DNA of 34,044 nt from the NCBI GenBank assembly GCA_947174375.1, contig CAMWIS010000002.1:1-34044 (forward strand), given 5' to 3'. Below the pieces are notes generated by a model that made no database searches, was not told where the DNA came from, and saw only the letters and a list, made by a program, of their open reading frames with translations. The translations under genes were made by a program, and so were the position numbers. The stretch is from an uncultured Bacteroidales bacterium. Lineage in GTDB: Bacteria; Bacteroidota; Bacteroidia; Bacteroidales; P3. Positions 7,302-15,912 of the stretch are shown here, piece after piece. Each line of letters opens with the position of its first letter. Within the stretch, counting starts at the first letter, position 1.

Positions 7302-9392
7302 ATGGCACACGATTTAGCAAAGACGAGAAACATCGGCATCATGGCGCACATTGATGCCGGTAAGACGACTTGTTCCGAACGTATCCTGTACTATACCGGT
7401 AAGAACCACAAAATCGGCGAAACGCACGACGGTTCGGCCACGATGGACTGGATGGCGCAGGAACAGGAAAGAGGTATCACGATTACGTCCGCCGCGACGA
7501 CCGTTTTCTGGAAATACCGCAACGACAGTTACAAGATTAACCTGATCGACACCCCGGGGCACGTGGACTTCACCGTGGAAGTTGAACGCTCCCTGCGTGT
7601 ATTGGACGGCGCCGTCGCTTTGTTCTGCGCCGTGGGCGGCGTACAGCCCCAGTCCGAAACCGTTTGGCGTCAGGCCAACAAATATAAGGTGCCCCGTATC
7701 GCGTTCGTCAACAAGATGGACCGTACCGGCGCCGACTTCTTCAATGTCGTGACCCAAATCAAGGAACGTCTGCAGGCCAAGCCGGTCGTTTTGACGATTC
7801 CCATCGGTCAGGAAGACACGTTCAAGGGCGTGGTGGACGTTATCGCCCGCAAGGCCTTTGAATGGAACGAAGAAGACAAGGGTCTCACGTTCTTCGAAGT
7901 GCCCATCCCCGACGATTTGAAAGACACGGTGGAAGAGTACCACAACCGTCTGTTGGAAGAAGTGGCCGAGTTGGACGAGAACTTGATGACCAAATACTTC
8001 GATGATCCGAGCACAATTACCGAAGACGAAATCATCGCCGCCATCCGCAAGGCGACGGTCGAAATGACGATCAACCCGGTATTGTGCGGTTCGGCCTTCA
8101 AGAACAAGGGCATCCAGCTCCTGCTCGACGCCGTGGCCCGCTACCTGCCGAGCCCGTTGGACGTGGAAGCCATCGTAGGTGTCAACCCCAAAACCGGCGA
8201 CGAGGAATCGCGCAAAGTCGATGTAAACGAACCGTTCAGCGCCTTGGCGTTCAAGATCGCGACCGACCCGTTCGTTGGCCGTATCGCTTTCTTCCGCGTT
8301 TACTCCGGTGCCCTGGACGCCGGTTCCTACGTGCTCAACGCCTCCACCGGCAAGAAAGAACGTATCTCCCGCATCTTGCAGATGCACTCCAATAAACAGC
8401 AACCGATGGACCGCATCGAAACCGGTGACATCGGCGCGGCCGTGGGTTTCAAGGAAATCAAGACCGGTAACACGCTCTGCGATGAAAACCACCCGATTAT
8501 CCTCGAATCCATGACATTCCCCGACCCGGTTATCAGCATCGCGATCGAACCCGTTTCGCAGGCCGATGTCGATAAACTGTCGAACGGGCTCGCGAAATTG
8601 GCGGAAGAAGACCCGACGTTCCAGGTTCACTCCGACGAGAACTCCGGCCAGACCGTTATCAGCGGTATGGGCGAGTTGCACTTGGATGTACTGATTGACC
8701 GTCTGCGTCGCGAATTCCATGTGGAATGCAACCAGGGCAAACCCCAGGTGGCCTACAAGGAAGCCGTATGCTCCACGGTTCAGCACCGTGAGGTTTACAA
8801 GAAGCAGACCGGTGGTCGCGGTAAGTTCGCCGACATCATCTTTGAAGTATCCCCCGCCGACGAAGGCGTCAAGGGCCTCCAGTTCATCAACGAAGTCAAG
8901 GGCGGTAACATTCCCAAGGAATTCATCCCGTCGATTGAAAAAGGCTTCAAGGCCTCTTTGGAAAACGGTGTTCTGGCCGGCTATCCGCTCGAAAGCCTCA
9001 AGGTACGTCTGATCGATGGTTCGTTCCACCCGGTTGACTCCGATGCGCTTTCGTTCGAAGTCTGCGCCAAGATCGGCTTCAAGGAAGCTTGCCGCAAGGC
9101 CAAGTCCGTATTGCTCGAACCGATTATGTCCCTGGAAATCGAAACGCCGGACGATTACGTCGGCGATGTTTCCAGCGACTTGAACCGCCGTCGCGGTATC
9201 ATGGAAGGCATCGAAGCCAAAGTGGGCGGCCAGGCCATCCGCGCCAAGGTGCCTCTGGCGGAAATGTTCGGCTATGTGACGGCTCTGCGTACGCTCAGCT
9301 CCGGTCGCGCCAGCTCCACGATGGAGTACGCCTACCACGCCGAAGCGCCGGCCAACATTACGGAAGAAGTAATCAAACAAGCCAATAAATAG
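7302..9392 (+). CDS. fusA: Elongation factor G
   Basis: EF-G is the GTPase that drives translocation and, with RRF, ribosome recycling. The 696-residue product shows all the GTPase motifs: AHIDAGKT (15-22), RGIT (57-60), DTPGH (83-87) and NKMD (137-140), followed by GSAFKNKG before domain II. The downstream domains are complete (VAYKEAV, the domain IV GGRGKFAD region, and domain V YVTALRTLSSGRASS). Length and placement fit the main EF-G rather than the EF-G2 paralogue. No tuf gene follows; the block goes straight to rpsJ, as in other Bacteroidota. Confidence 0.99.
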   Translation: MAHDLAKTRNIGIMAHIDAGKTTCSERILYYTGKNHKIGETHDGSATMDWMAQEQERGITITSAATTVFWKYRNDSYKINLIDTPGHVDFTVEVERSLRVLDGAVALFCAVGGVQPQSETVWRQANKYKVPRIAFVNKMDRTGADFFNVVTQIKERLQAKPVVLTIPIGQEDTFKGVVDVIARKAFEWNEEDKGLTFFEVPIPDDLKDTVEEYHNRLLEEVAELDENLMTKYFDDPSTITEDEIIAAIRKATVEMTINPVLCGSAFKNKGIQLLLDAVARYLPSPLDVEAIVGVNPKTGDEESRKVDVNEPFSALAFKIATDPFVGRIAFFRVYSGALDAGSYVLNASTGKKERISRILQMHSNKQQPMDRIETGDIGAAVGFKEIKTGNTLCDENHPIILESMTFPDPVISIAIEPVSQADVDKLSNGLAKLAEEDPTFQVHSDENSGQTVISGMGELHLDVLIDRLRREFHVECNQGKPQVAYKEAVCSTVQHREVYKKQTGGRGKFADIIFEVSPADEGVKGLQFINEVKGGNIPKEFIPSIEKGFKASLENGVLAGYPLESLKVRLIDGSFHPVDSDALSFEVCAKIGFKEACRKAKSVLLEPIMSLEIETPDDYVGDVSSDLNRRRGIMEGIEAKVGGQAIRAKVPLAEMFGYVTALRTLSSGRASSTMEYAYHAEAPANITEEVIKQANK

Positions 9393-9408
9393 TTAAAATT
9401 TTTTAACC

Positions 9409-9714
9409 GTGAGTCAAAGAATCAGAATCAAACTCAAGTCTTACGACTACAATTTGGTCGACAAGTCGGCCGAAAAGATCGTAAAGACGGTGAAGCTCAC
9501 AGGGGCGATGATCAACGGACCCATTCCCCTGCCGACGAACAAAAAGATCTTCACCGTGAACCGTTCCACGTTCGTGAACAAGAAGTCGCGGGAACAGTTC
9601 GAATTGTCTTCCTACAAACGTCTGCTCGACATCCACAGCAGCAGCTCCAAGACCATCGACGCGCTGATGAAGCTGGAATTGCCGAGCGGTGTAGAAGTGG
9701 AAATCAAAGTCTGA
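9409..9714 (+). CDS. rpsJ: 30S ribosomal protein S10
   Basis: S10 is a head protein of the small subunit and, as NusE, part of transcription antitermination complexes. The 101 residues begin with SQRIRIKLKSYDYNLVDKSAEKIV and contain GPIPLPTNKKIFTVNRS, both diagnostic. The start is a GTG at 9409. No ATG is available nearby in frame, and the homology begins at that residue. It opens the S10 operon proper, only 16 bases after fusA, with no terminator or clear promoter between them. Confidence 0.98.
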   Translation: MSQRIRIKLKSYDYNLVDKSAEKIVKTVKLTGAMINGPIPLPTNKKIFTVNRSTFVNKKSREQFELSSYKRLLDIHSSSSKTIDALMKLELPSGVEVEIKV

Positions 9715-9786
9715 TGACCGTCCGCACCTCGAGACAACGTAAAAGACAAAAACTTTTTGACACAGAAACCATAAACAAGCATTAAT

Positions 9787-10416
9787 ATGTCCGGATTAAT
9801 AGGAAAGAAAATCGGAATGACTAGCATTTGGGATGCCTCCGGTAAGAACATACCGTGCACTGTAATCGAAGCTGGTCCTTGTGTGGTAACGCAAGTAAAA
9901 ACAATAGAGAAGGACGGATACGAAGCCATTCAGCTGTCCTTTGGCGAACGCAAAGAAAAACATACGCCGAAAGCCCTCATGGGTCATTTCGCCAAGGCGA
10001 ACACGACGCCCAAACTCATCAGCATGGAGTTCTCCCGCTTTGAGGAAGGCAGCCGCAAGTCGTACGGTGAAGTGTTGAGCGTAGACGTTTTCGAAGAAGG
10101 CGAATTCATCGACGTAGCCGGTTACACCAAAGGTAAAGGCTTCCAGGGTGTCGTTGGACGGCACGGATTCGGTGGCGTAGGTCAATCTACTCACGGTCAA
10201 CATAACAGACTTAGAGCCCCCGGTTCGGTCGGTGCCTCTTCCTATCCTTCCCGCTTGTTCAAGGGCTTGCGCATGGCCGGTCAGAAAGGTCACGAGAGAA
10301 GAAAGAGCATCAACCTTCAGATCGTAAAGATCGTTCCCGAAAAGAATTTAATTTTAGTTAAAGGATCGGTACCCGGTCCGAAAGGTTCATTTTTAAAACT
10401 CGAGAGATGGAGCTAA
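9787..10416 (+). CDS. rplC: 50S ribosomal protein L3
   Basis: L3 starts large-subunit assembly, and its long central loop reaches the peptidyl transferase centre. The 209 residues start SGLIGKKIGMTSIWD. The Bacteroidota-style loop GRHGFGGVGQSTHGQHNRLRAPGS-type segment lies in the middle (about residues 121-145), followed by FKGLRMAGQKGHER. It follows a 72-base gap after rpsJ, one of the longer gaps in the block. Its stop overlaps the start of rplD by 10 bases. Confidence 0.98.
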   Translation: MSGLIGKKIGMTSIWDASGKNIPCTVIEAGPCVVTQVKTIEKDGYEAIQLSFGERKEKHTPKALMGHFAKANTTPKLISMEFSRFEEGSRKSYGEVLSVDVFEEGEFIDVAGYTKGKGFQGVVGRHGFGGVGQSTHGQHNRLRAPGSVGASSYPSRLFKGLRMAGQKGHERRKSINLQIVKIVPEKNLILVKGSVPGPKGSFLKLERWS

Positions 10417-11042
10417 CAGTATATAACATCAAAGGAGAAGAGACCGGCAAGAAGGTTGTCTTGAGCGATCTCATAGCCAAGGCCGAGCCGAACGATCACG
10501 CCATTTACTTGGATGTGAAGCAGTATATGGCCAACCAACGCCAGGGCACGCACAAAAGCAAGGAAAGATCGGAAGTATCCGGCAGTACGCGCAAGCTGGG
10601 TCGCCAAAAAGGCGGCGGCGGTGCCCGTCGCGGTGACATCAACTCGCCGTTGTTGGTAGGCGGTGGCCGTGTATTCGGTCCGCGTCCGCGCGACTACAGT
10701 TTCAAGTTGAACAAGAAACTGAAACGTTTGGCCCGTATTTCGGCTTTGGCGTACAAGTTGCAGAACGACGGCATCAAGGTGGTGGACGACCTCCAGTTGG
10801 CCTCCCACAAGACCAAAGGCATGGTGGAAGTGATGAAAAATCTTCAGCTTTCTGAAAAAAAATCGCTTATAGTGCTTTTGGAATCAAATAATTTCGTATC
10901 TTTGTCGTCCCGAAATTTGCCGCTCATCAAGATTGTAAATGTTTCAAACTTAAACACTTACGACATTATGAATGCGCAAAATTTGTTGTTTGTAGAGGCT
11001 TCGGCCCGCAAACTGGACGAAATGTACGGCCAGGAAGCTTAG
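10407..11042 (+). CDS. rplD: 50S ribosomal protein L4
   Basis: L4 lines the exit tunnel with an extended loop; in Escherichia coli it also represses its own operon. The 211-residue product has the tunnel loop at about residues 58-96 (SGSTRKLGRQKGGGGARRGD, then GGGRVFGPRPRDYSFK). The last third is unusual at DNA level: from about 10845 to 10990 the codons turn AT-rich compared with the rest of the gene, and the stretch holds a promoter-like match (separate entry). The protein itself shows no sign of damage. Confidence 0.98.
   Translation: MELTVYNIKGEETGKKVVLSDLIAKAEPNDHAIYLDVKQYMANQRQGTHKSKERSEVSGSTRKLGRQKGGGGARRGDINSPLLVGGGRVFGPRPRDYSFKLNKKLKRLARISALAYKLQNDGIKVVDDLQLASHKTKGMVEVMKNLQLSEKKSLIVLLESNNFVSLSSRNLPLIKIVNVSNLNTYDIMNAQNLLFVEASARKLDEMYGQEA
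10877..10904 (+). promoter_or_regulatory. Possible internal promoter inside rplD
   Basis: TTTG at 10877-10880 and TATCTTTG at 10897-10904 match the two Bacteroidota promoter elements, but the spacer is 16 bases instead of about 19-21. The patch lies in an AT-rich stretch of rplD, some 160 bases before rplW. It could add transcription of rplW onward, or be chance in AT-rich sequence. Confidence 0.3.
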
Positions 11043-11067
11043 TCAGAAACCGCTTAAAACGAGAAAA

Positions 11068-11358
11068 ATGAGCATAATAATTAAACCCCTCGTCACTGAG
11101 AAGATGACGAAAATCGGTGAGAAGTTAAACCGGGTAGGCTTTCTCGTAGAAAAAACGGCTAACAAAATCGAGATTAGAAACGCCGTCGAGAGCATGTATA
11201 ATGTAAAGGTAACGGAAGTGAACACGATGCGTTACGACGGCAAAGCGAAATCCCGCTACACCAAAGCCGGTTTTATACAAGGCCGCACCAATGCCACGAA
11301 AAAGGCCATCGTTACGTTGGCCGAAGGCGATACGATTGATTTTTATAGCAATATTTAA
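11068..11358 (+). CDS. rplW: 50S ribosomal protein L23
   Basis: L23 lies at the exit of the peptide tunnel and is the docking site for trigger factor and SRP. The 96 residues show IIIKPLVTEKMTKI near the start and the conserved AVESMYNVKVTEVNTM in the middle, with the basic loop KSRYTKAGFIQGRTNATKKA. Length is normal. It sits 25 bases after rplD and 8 bases before rplB. Confidence 0.97.
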   Translation: MSIIIKPLVTEKMTKIGEKLNRVGFLVEKTANKIEIRNAVESMYNVKVTEVNTMRYDGKAKSRYTKAGFIQGRTNATKKAIVTLAEGDTIDFYSNI

Positions 11359-11366
11359 GAAGAGAA

Positions 11367-12191
11367 ATGGCTTTAAAGAAATTCAAACCCACAACGCCAG
11401 GTCAGCGTTTCCGCAGCATCAGCACGTTTGAGGAAATCACGACCTCCACGCCGGAGAAGAGTCTGTTGGCGCCCGTCCGCAAAAGCGGTGGCCGCAACAA
11501 CCAGGGCAAAATGACCATGCGCTATATCGGTGGTGGACACAAGAGACAATATCGTATTATCGATTTCAAACGGGAGAAAGAAAATATTCCCGCCGTGGTT
11601 AAAACCATAGAGTACGACCCCAATCGTACGGCCCGTATCGCCCTGTTGGTGTATGCCGACGGGGAAAAGCGCTATATGTTGGCCCCTCAGGGTTTGCAGG
11701 TAGGCCAGCAGGTGCTGTCGGGCAAAGGTATCGCCCCCGAATTGGGCAATACGCTTTATCTGAGCGAGATTCCTTTCGGTACGTTGATTTACAACATTGA
11801 ACTGCGTCCCGGTCAGGGTGCCAAGATGGCCCGTAGCGCCGGTGCTTACGCCCAGTTGATGTCGCGTGAAGACAAATACGCCATCATCAAACTGCCTTCC
11901 GGCGAAACGCGCAAGATCCTTCAGGCTTGCAAGGCGACGGTGGGTGTGGCTTCCAACACGGACCACAGCCTCGAATCCTCCGGTAAAGCCGGTCGCAGCC
12001 GTTGGTTGGGCCGCCGTCCGCGCAACCGTGGTGTTGTCATGAACCCTGTCGATCACCCGATGGGTGGTGGTGAAGGTCGTGCCTCCGGTGGTCACCCGCG
12101 CAGCCGCAAGGGTATGCCGGCCAAGGGCTACAAGACGCGTCGTCCGAAGAACCGTTCCAACCAGTTCATCATAGAAAGAAGGAAGAAATAA
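11367..12191 (+). CDS. rplB: 50S ribosomal protein L2
   Basis: L2 is needed for subunit association and for peptidyl transferase function. The 274-residue product has the N-terminal KKFKPTTPGQRFRS, the central SGGRNNQGKMTMRYIGGGHKR-type segment (positions 41-61), and the C-terminal VDHPMGGGEGR motif containing the conserved histidine near the peptidyl transferase centre. The tail KGYKTRRPKNRSNQF is basic, as in all L2 proteins. All key regions are present and length is normal. Confidence 0.99.
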   Translation: MALKKFKPTTPGQRFRSISTFEEITTSTPEKSLLAPVRKSGGRNNQGKMTMRYIGGGHKRQYRIIDFKREKENIPAVVKTIEYDPNRTARIALLVYADGEKRYMLAPQGLQVGQQVLSGKGIAPELGNTLYLSEIPFGTLIYNIELRPGQGAKMARSAGAYAQLMSREDKYAIIKLPSGETRKILQACKATVGVASNTDHSLESSGKAGRSRWLGRRPRNRGVVMNPVDHPMGGGEGRASGGHPRSRKGMPAKGYKTRRPKNRSNQFIIERRKK

Positions 12192-12209
12192 CGCTTAAAA
12201 ATCAAAGTT

Positions 12210-12488
12210 ATGAGCCGCTCAATTAAAAAAGGTCCATATATCCACTATAAGTTAGAAAAGAAAGTTCTGGCCGCTGCTGAAAGCAAGAAGAAGGTTACGA
12301 TCAAGACTTGGTCCAGAGCCTCTATGATCTCTCCTGATTTTGTAGGACAGACCATCGCCGTGCACAATGGCAACAAATTCATCCCGGTTTACGTGACCGA
12401 AAACATGGTAGGCCACAAACTGGGCGAATTCGCCCCCACCCGTATTTTCCGCGGGCACGCCGGTAACAAGGACAAAGGAAAAAAGTAA
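12210..12488 (+). CDS. rpsS: 30S ribosomal protein S19
   Basis: S19 pairs with S13 in the small-subunit head and contacts A-site tRNA. The 92 residues open with SRSIKKGPYIHYKLEKKV and contain IKTWSRASMISPDFVG and the HKLGEFAPTRIFRGH motif, all diagnostic. It lies 18 bases after rplB and 24 bases before rplV. Confidence 0.98.
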   Translation: MSRSIKKGPYIHYKLEKKVLAAAESKKKVTIKTWSRASMISPDFVGQTIAVHNGNKFIPVYVTENMVGHKLGEFAPTRIFRGHAGNKDKGKK

Positions 12489-12512
12489 TCATCCTAAGAA
12501 AAAGAAAGAACA

Positions 12513-12956
12513 ATGGGATCGAGAAAACGCATTCGCGCAGAACAGTTGAAAGAGCAGAAAAAGACGCTCTATATGGCGAAGTTGAACAACAACCCCACTT
12601 CGCCGCGTAAGACGAGATATACCGCCGATTTGATTCGGGGACTGGATGTTGACAAAGCGTTGGCCATCTTGCAATACAGCCACCGTGAAGCGGCGCCGAA
12701 ACTGCACAAGCTCCTGCGTTCGGCCATCGCCAACTGGCAGAACAAGAACGAAGGCCTCCGCATGGAAGACGCCAAACTGTATGTCAAGGAAATCTTCGTT
12801 GACGGCGGCGTACAGCTCAAACGTCTTCGTCCGGCGCCCCAAGGCAGAGGTTACCGCATCAGAAAGCGTTCCAACCACGTGACGCTCATCCTGGGTAGCC
12901 GTGTGGCCCAGCCCGAACAAGTAAAGGAAGTTGAATCAGAATCTGAAAACAAGTAG
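12513..12956 (+). CDS. rplV: 50S ribosomal protein L22
   Basis: L22 sends a beta-hairpin to the tunnel constriction, where macrolides bind. The 147 residues include NPTSPRKTRYTADLIRG (about 28-44) and the hairpin region RPAPQGRGYRIRKRSNHV (about 107-124). There is an N-terminal extension of about 20 residues (GSRKRIRAEQLKEQKK), as in other Bacteroidota, and an acidic C-terminal tail (EQVKEVESESENK) that is not part of the core fold. The stop lies 3 bases before the rpsC start. Confidence 0.98.
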   Translation: MGSRKRIRAEQLKEQKKTLYMAKLNNNPTSPRKTRYTADLIRGLDVDKALAILQYSHREAAPKLHKLLRSAIANWQNKNEGLRMEDAKLYVKEIFVDGGVQLKRLRPAPQGRGYRIRKRSNHVTLILGSRVAQPEQVKEVESESENK

Positions 12957-12959
12957 ATA

Positions 12960-13694
12960 ATGGGACAGAAGACAAACCCTATAGGCAATAGATTGGGAAT
13001 CGTTAGAGGTTGGGATTCCAATTGGTTCGGCGGTCGTAAATTCGAAGCCAAACTCGTAGAAGACGATAAAATCCGCAAATACCTCAACGCGCGTTTGATC
13101 AAGGCCGGTATTTCCAAGATCCAGATCGAGCGCACGCTGAAATTGGTGACCATTACTATCTTCACGGCGAAACCCGGTGTCATCATCGGCAAGGCCGGTC
13201 AGGAAGTGGACAAACTGAAGGAAGAGTTGAAGAAACTCACCCAGAAGGAAATCCAAATCAACATTTCGGAAGTGAAACGTCCGGAGTTGGATGCCGTTAT
13301 CGTGGCTTCCTCGATCGCGCGCCAGCTGGAAGGCCGCGTTTCCTACCGCAAGGCCATCAAGATGGCGATTACCTCGGCCATGAGAATGGGTGCCGAAGGT
13401 ATCAAGATTCAGATTTCCGGCCGTTTGGGCGGTGCCGAAATGGCGCGTACCGAACACTTCAAGGAAGGCCGCACGCCGCTCCACACGCTCCGCGCCGACA
13501 TCGACTACGCGTTGAACGAAGCGCACACGACCTATGGCCGTTTGGGCATCAAGGTTTGGATTTGCCGCGGCATCATCTACGGCAAGCGCGACTTGACGAG
13601 CAACTTCGGTGCAGCCGCTTCCAACGGTAAGGAATTCGGCGGCCGCAACAATGCGTCCAACCGTCCGATGGGTGGCAGAAGAAAAAAACAATAA
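12960..13694 (+). CDS. rpsC: 30S ribosomal protein S3
   Basis: S3 forms part of the mRNA entry channel and its helicase activity. The 244 residues begin GQKTNPIGNRLGIVRGWDSN. They carry a KH domain with the GxxG-type loop IIGKAG (75-80), followed by the S3 C-terminal domain (GRLGGAEMARTEHFKEGRTPLHTLRAD-type segment around residues 154-180, then YGRLGIKVWICRG). The tail is basic and Gly/Arg/Lys-rich. Length is normal for the phylum. Confidence 0.99.
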   Translation: MGQKTNPIGNRLGIVRGWDSNWFGGRKFEAKLVEDDKIRKYLNARLIKAGISKIQIERTLKLVTITIFTAKPGVIIGKAGQEVDKLKEELKKLTQKEIQINISEVKRPELDAVIVASSIARQLEGRVSYRKAIKMAITSAMRMGAEGIKIQISGRLGGAEMARTEHFKEGRTPLHTLRADIDYALNEAHTTYGRLGIKVWICRGIIYGKRDLTSNFGAAASNGKEFGGRNNASNRPMGGRRKKQ

Positions 13695-13734
13695 GAGCGT
13701 AAGCGTTAGTTCAACATTTTAATACGATACAGAA

Positions 13735-14157
13735 ATGTTACAACCAAAGAAAACCAAGTTCAGGAAACAGCAGAAAGGCAAAATCAAAGGCAACACCAAG
13801 CGGGGTGCCGAAATCGCTTTCGGTTCTTTCGCGCTGAAGGCGTTGGAGCCGGCGCTGTTGACCGGACGTCAGATAGAAGCCGCCCGTCAGGCCATGACCC
13901 GTTATATGAAACGTGAAGGTCAGTTGTGGATCCGCATTTTCCCCGATAAGCCTATCACCAAAAAGCCGAACGAAGTACGTATGGGTAAGGGTAAAGGTGC
14001 GCCGGAATACTTCGTGGCGCGTATCGCTCCCGGCCGTATCCTGTTCGAAGCCGACGGCGTTTCGGAAGAAATCGCGAAGGAAGCCTTGCGGTTGGCGGCT
14101 CAGAAACTGCCTATCGCGGTGAAATTTATCGTTAGAAGAGATTACGTACCCGAATAA
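13735..14157 (+). CDS. rplP: 50S ribosomal protein L16
   Basis: L16 sits near the A site of the large subunit and matures late in assembly. The 140 residues start LQPKKTKFRKQQKGK and hold EVRMGKGKGAPEYFVA, which contains the arginine that is hydroxylated in some bacteria. A 40-base AT-rich gap precedes it. Confidence 0.98.
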   Translation: MLQPKKTKFRKQQKGKIKGNTKRGAEIAFGSFALKALEPALLTGRQIEAARQAMTRYMKREGQLWIRIFPDKPITKKPNEVRMGKGKGAPEYFVARIAPGRILFEADGVSEEIAKEALRLAAQKLPIAVKFIVRRDYVPE

Positions 14158-14170
14158 CAAGCGTTTAGCC

Positions 14171-14368
14171 ATGAAGACAGAATTAGTAGTAAAAGAATTG
14201 TCTACGCCCGAGCTCAAGGATCGCTTGGATGTGGAAAAAGCGGAACTGAACAGAATGAAATTGAATCATGCTATTTCGCCTGTTGAGAATCCCAACTTGA
14301 TAAAGAAACATAAAAGAACCATTGCCCGCATTCTCACCGAACTGCGTCGTAGGGAAATGGCTGTATAA
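14171..14368 (+). CDS. rpmC: 50S ribosomal protein L29
   Basis: L29 is a small helical hairpin near the tunnel exit. The 65 residues have the two-helix pattern with ELKDRLDVEKAELNRMK and the conserved NPNLIKKHKRTIARILTE ending. It lies between rplP and rpsQ as in nearly all bacteria, with 13- and 19-base gaps. Confidence 0.97.
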   Translation: MKTELVVKELSTPELKDRLDVEKAELNRMKLNHAISPVENPNLIKKHKRTIARILTELRRREMAV

Positions 14369-14387
14369 CGCTTAAGAAACCGACAAG

Positions 14388-14642
14388 ATGGAAAGAAACT
14401 TAAGAAAAGAGAGAATAGGTGTTGTGGTAAGCAACAAAATGCAGAAAACCATTACCGTTTTGGTTGAACGCAAGACCAAGCACCCTATCTATGGTAAATT
14501 CGTAAAGAAATCTACCAAGTTTACGGCTCACGACGAAAAGAACGAGTGCAATGAAGGCGATACCGTTCGCATCATGGAAACCCGGCCGTTGAGCAAGAAC
14601 AAATGTTGGAGATTAGTTGAAATCATTGAAAGAGCTAAATAA
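14388..14642 (+). CDS. rpsQ: 30S ribosomal protein S17
   Basis: S17 binds 16S rRNA early in assembly through an OB fold. The 84 residues include RIGVVVSNKMQKTITVLVER and the GDTVRIMETRPLSKNKCWRL motif, which are diagnostic. The stop is 2 bases from the rplN start. Confidence 0.98.
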   Translation: MERNLRKERIGVVVSNKMQKTITVLVERKTKHPIYGKFVKKSTKFTAHDEKNECNEGDTVRIMETRPLSKNKCWRLVEIIERAK

Positions 14643-14644
14643 TT

Positions 14645-15013
14645 ATGATACAGCAAGAAACAAGGCTTAGTGTTGCCGACAACAGCGGTGCCAAATCCGT
14701 GCTCTGCATTCGTGTACTCGGCGGCACCAAAAGAAGATACGCCAGCGTGGGCGATAAGATTATCGTTTCCATTAAAGACGCCCTTCCTTCCGGTAACGTC
14801 AAGAAAGGTACCGTGTCCAAGGCTGTGGTCGTGAGAACGACGAAAGAAGTTCGTCGCGCGGATGGCTCTTACATCCGGTTCGACGATAACGCCGTCGTTC
14901 TGCTCACCGCCAACGAGGAAATGCGTGGCACCCGTATCTTCGGACCCGTAGCCCGCGAATTGAGAGAAAAACAATTTATGAAGATTGTTTCACTGGCACC
15001 TGAAGTGCTTTAA
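14645..15013 (+). CDS. rplN: 50S ribosomal protein L14
   Basis: L14 forms part of an intersubunit bridge and is the binding site of RsfS, which is encoded at 2519-2935 in this window. The 122 residues match the family length and show IQQETRLSVADNSGAKS, GDKIIVSIKDALP and the C-terminal GTRIFGPVARELREK motif, ending in SLAPEVL. There is no sign of unusual change. Confidence 0.99.
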   Translation: MIQQETRLSVADNSGAKSVLCIRVLGGTKRRYASVGDKIIVSIKDALPSGNVKKGTVSKAVVVRTTKEVRRADGSYIRFDDNAVVLLTANEEMRGTRIFGPVARELREKQFMKIVSLAPEVL

Positions 15014-15025
15014 AATTTTATACGC

Positions 15026-15343
15026 ATGAAATTACACATCAAAAAAGGAGACACGGTAAAGGTGTTGGCCGGTGACGATAAGGGCAAGCAAGGTAAGGTC
15101 CTGCTCGTGGACACCGAAAAACAACGCGCCACCGTCGAGGGGGTGAACTTTGTTTCCAAGCACACGAAGCCCAATGCCAAGAATCCGCAAGGCGGCATCA
15201 TCAAGAAAGAGGCGCCGTTGCATATTTCCAACCTCATGGTCGTGGACAGCAAGGGTACGGCTTCGAGAATCGGGCGGAAATTGGATGAAAAGACACAAAA
15301 ATCAGTTCGTTACTCTAAAAAATCAGGGGAGGTAATTAAATAA
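15026..15343 (+). CDS. rplX: 50S ribosomal protein L24
   Basis: L24 helps start folding of 23S rRNA and lies near the tunnel exit. The 105 residues have an N-terminal KOW motif (IKKGDTVKVLAGDDKGKQGKV) and EGVNFVSKHTKPN in the middle. Its TAA stop shares one base with the rplE ATG (TAATG), so the two are probably translationally coupled. Confidence 0.98.
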   Translation: MKLHIKKGDTVKVLAGDDKGKQGKVLLVDTEKQRATVEGVNFVSKHTKPNAKNPQGGIIKKEAPLHISNLMVVDSKGTASRIGRKLDEKTQKSVRYSKKSGEVIK

Positions 15344-15897
15344 TGAATTATTCGCCTAGACTTAAAGAAAAGTATCAGAAAGAGATCATACCGGCTTTGA
15401 CGAAGGAATTCCAGTACAAGTCGGTTATGCAAGTACCCCGCCTGACGAAGATTTGTCTGAACCAGGGCTTGGGTGTGGCTATCGCCGACAAGAAGCTCAT
15501 CGACCTCGGCATCGAGGAGATGACGGCCATCAGCGGCCAGCGTGCCGTAGCCACGAAGTCGAAAAAGGATATTTCGAACTTCAAGGTACGTAAAGGTATG
15601 CCGATTGGCGTTCGCGTCACGTTGCGCGGCGACAAGATGTATGAATTCCTGGATCGTTTGATTTCCGTCGCCATTCCCCGTATCCGCGACTTCCGCGGTA
15701 TCTCCGACAAGGGTCTGGACGGTAAGGGTAACTTCTCCTTCGGTATCACCGAACAGATTATCTTCCCGGAAATCAACATCGACAAAGTAAGTAAGATTTG
15801 TGGTATGGACATCACGTTCGTCACGACGGCCAATTCCGACAAGGAAGCTTACGCGCTCCTGAAAGAATTCGGTATGCCCTTCCAAAAACACAACTAA
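15343..15897 (+). CDS. rplE: 50S ribosomal protein L5
   Basis: L5 binds 5S rRNA and contacts P-site tRNA. The 184 residues include the conserved QVPRLTKICLNQGLG, TAISGQRAVATKSKKDISNFK and the C-terminal GMDITFVTTANSDKEAYALLKEFGMPF-type ending (about residues 153-180). Length is normal. It starts on the rplX stop codon. Confidence 0.99.
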   Translation: MNYSPRLKEKYQKEIIPALTKEFQYKSVMQVPRLTKICLNQGLGVAIADKKLIDLGIEEMTAISGQRAVATKSKKDISNFKVRKGMPIGVRVTLRGDKMYEFLDRLISVAIPRIRDFRGISDKGLDGKGNFSFGITEQIIFPEINIDKVSKICGMDITFVTTANSDKEAYALLKEFGMPFQKHN

Positions 15898-15912
15898 TAA
15901 GAGGACGCAATT

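Noticed and set aside
7314..9380. A 688-codon open frame on the minus strand opposite fusA
   Set aside because: It mirrors fusA almost end to end, a known effect of strong codon bias in GC-rich genes. The translation resembles no protein I know, and EF-G on the other strand is certain.
9747..9759. Palindrome CAAAAA-C-TTTTTG in the rpsJ-rplC gap
   Set aside because: With a one-base centre it cannot form a hairpin, and the A/T runs are expected by chance in this leader.
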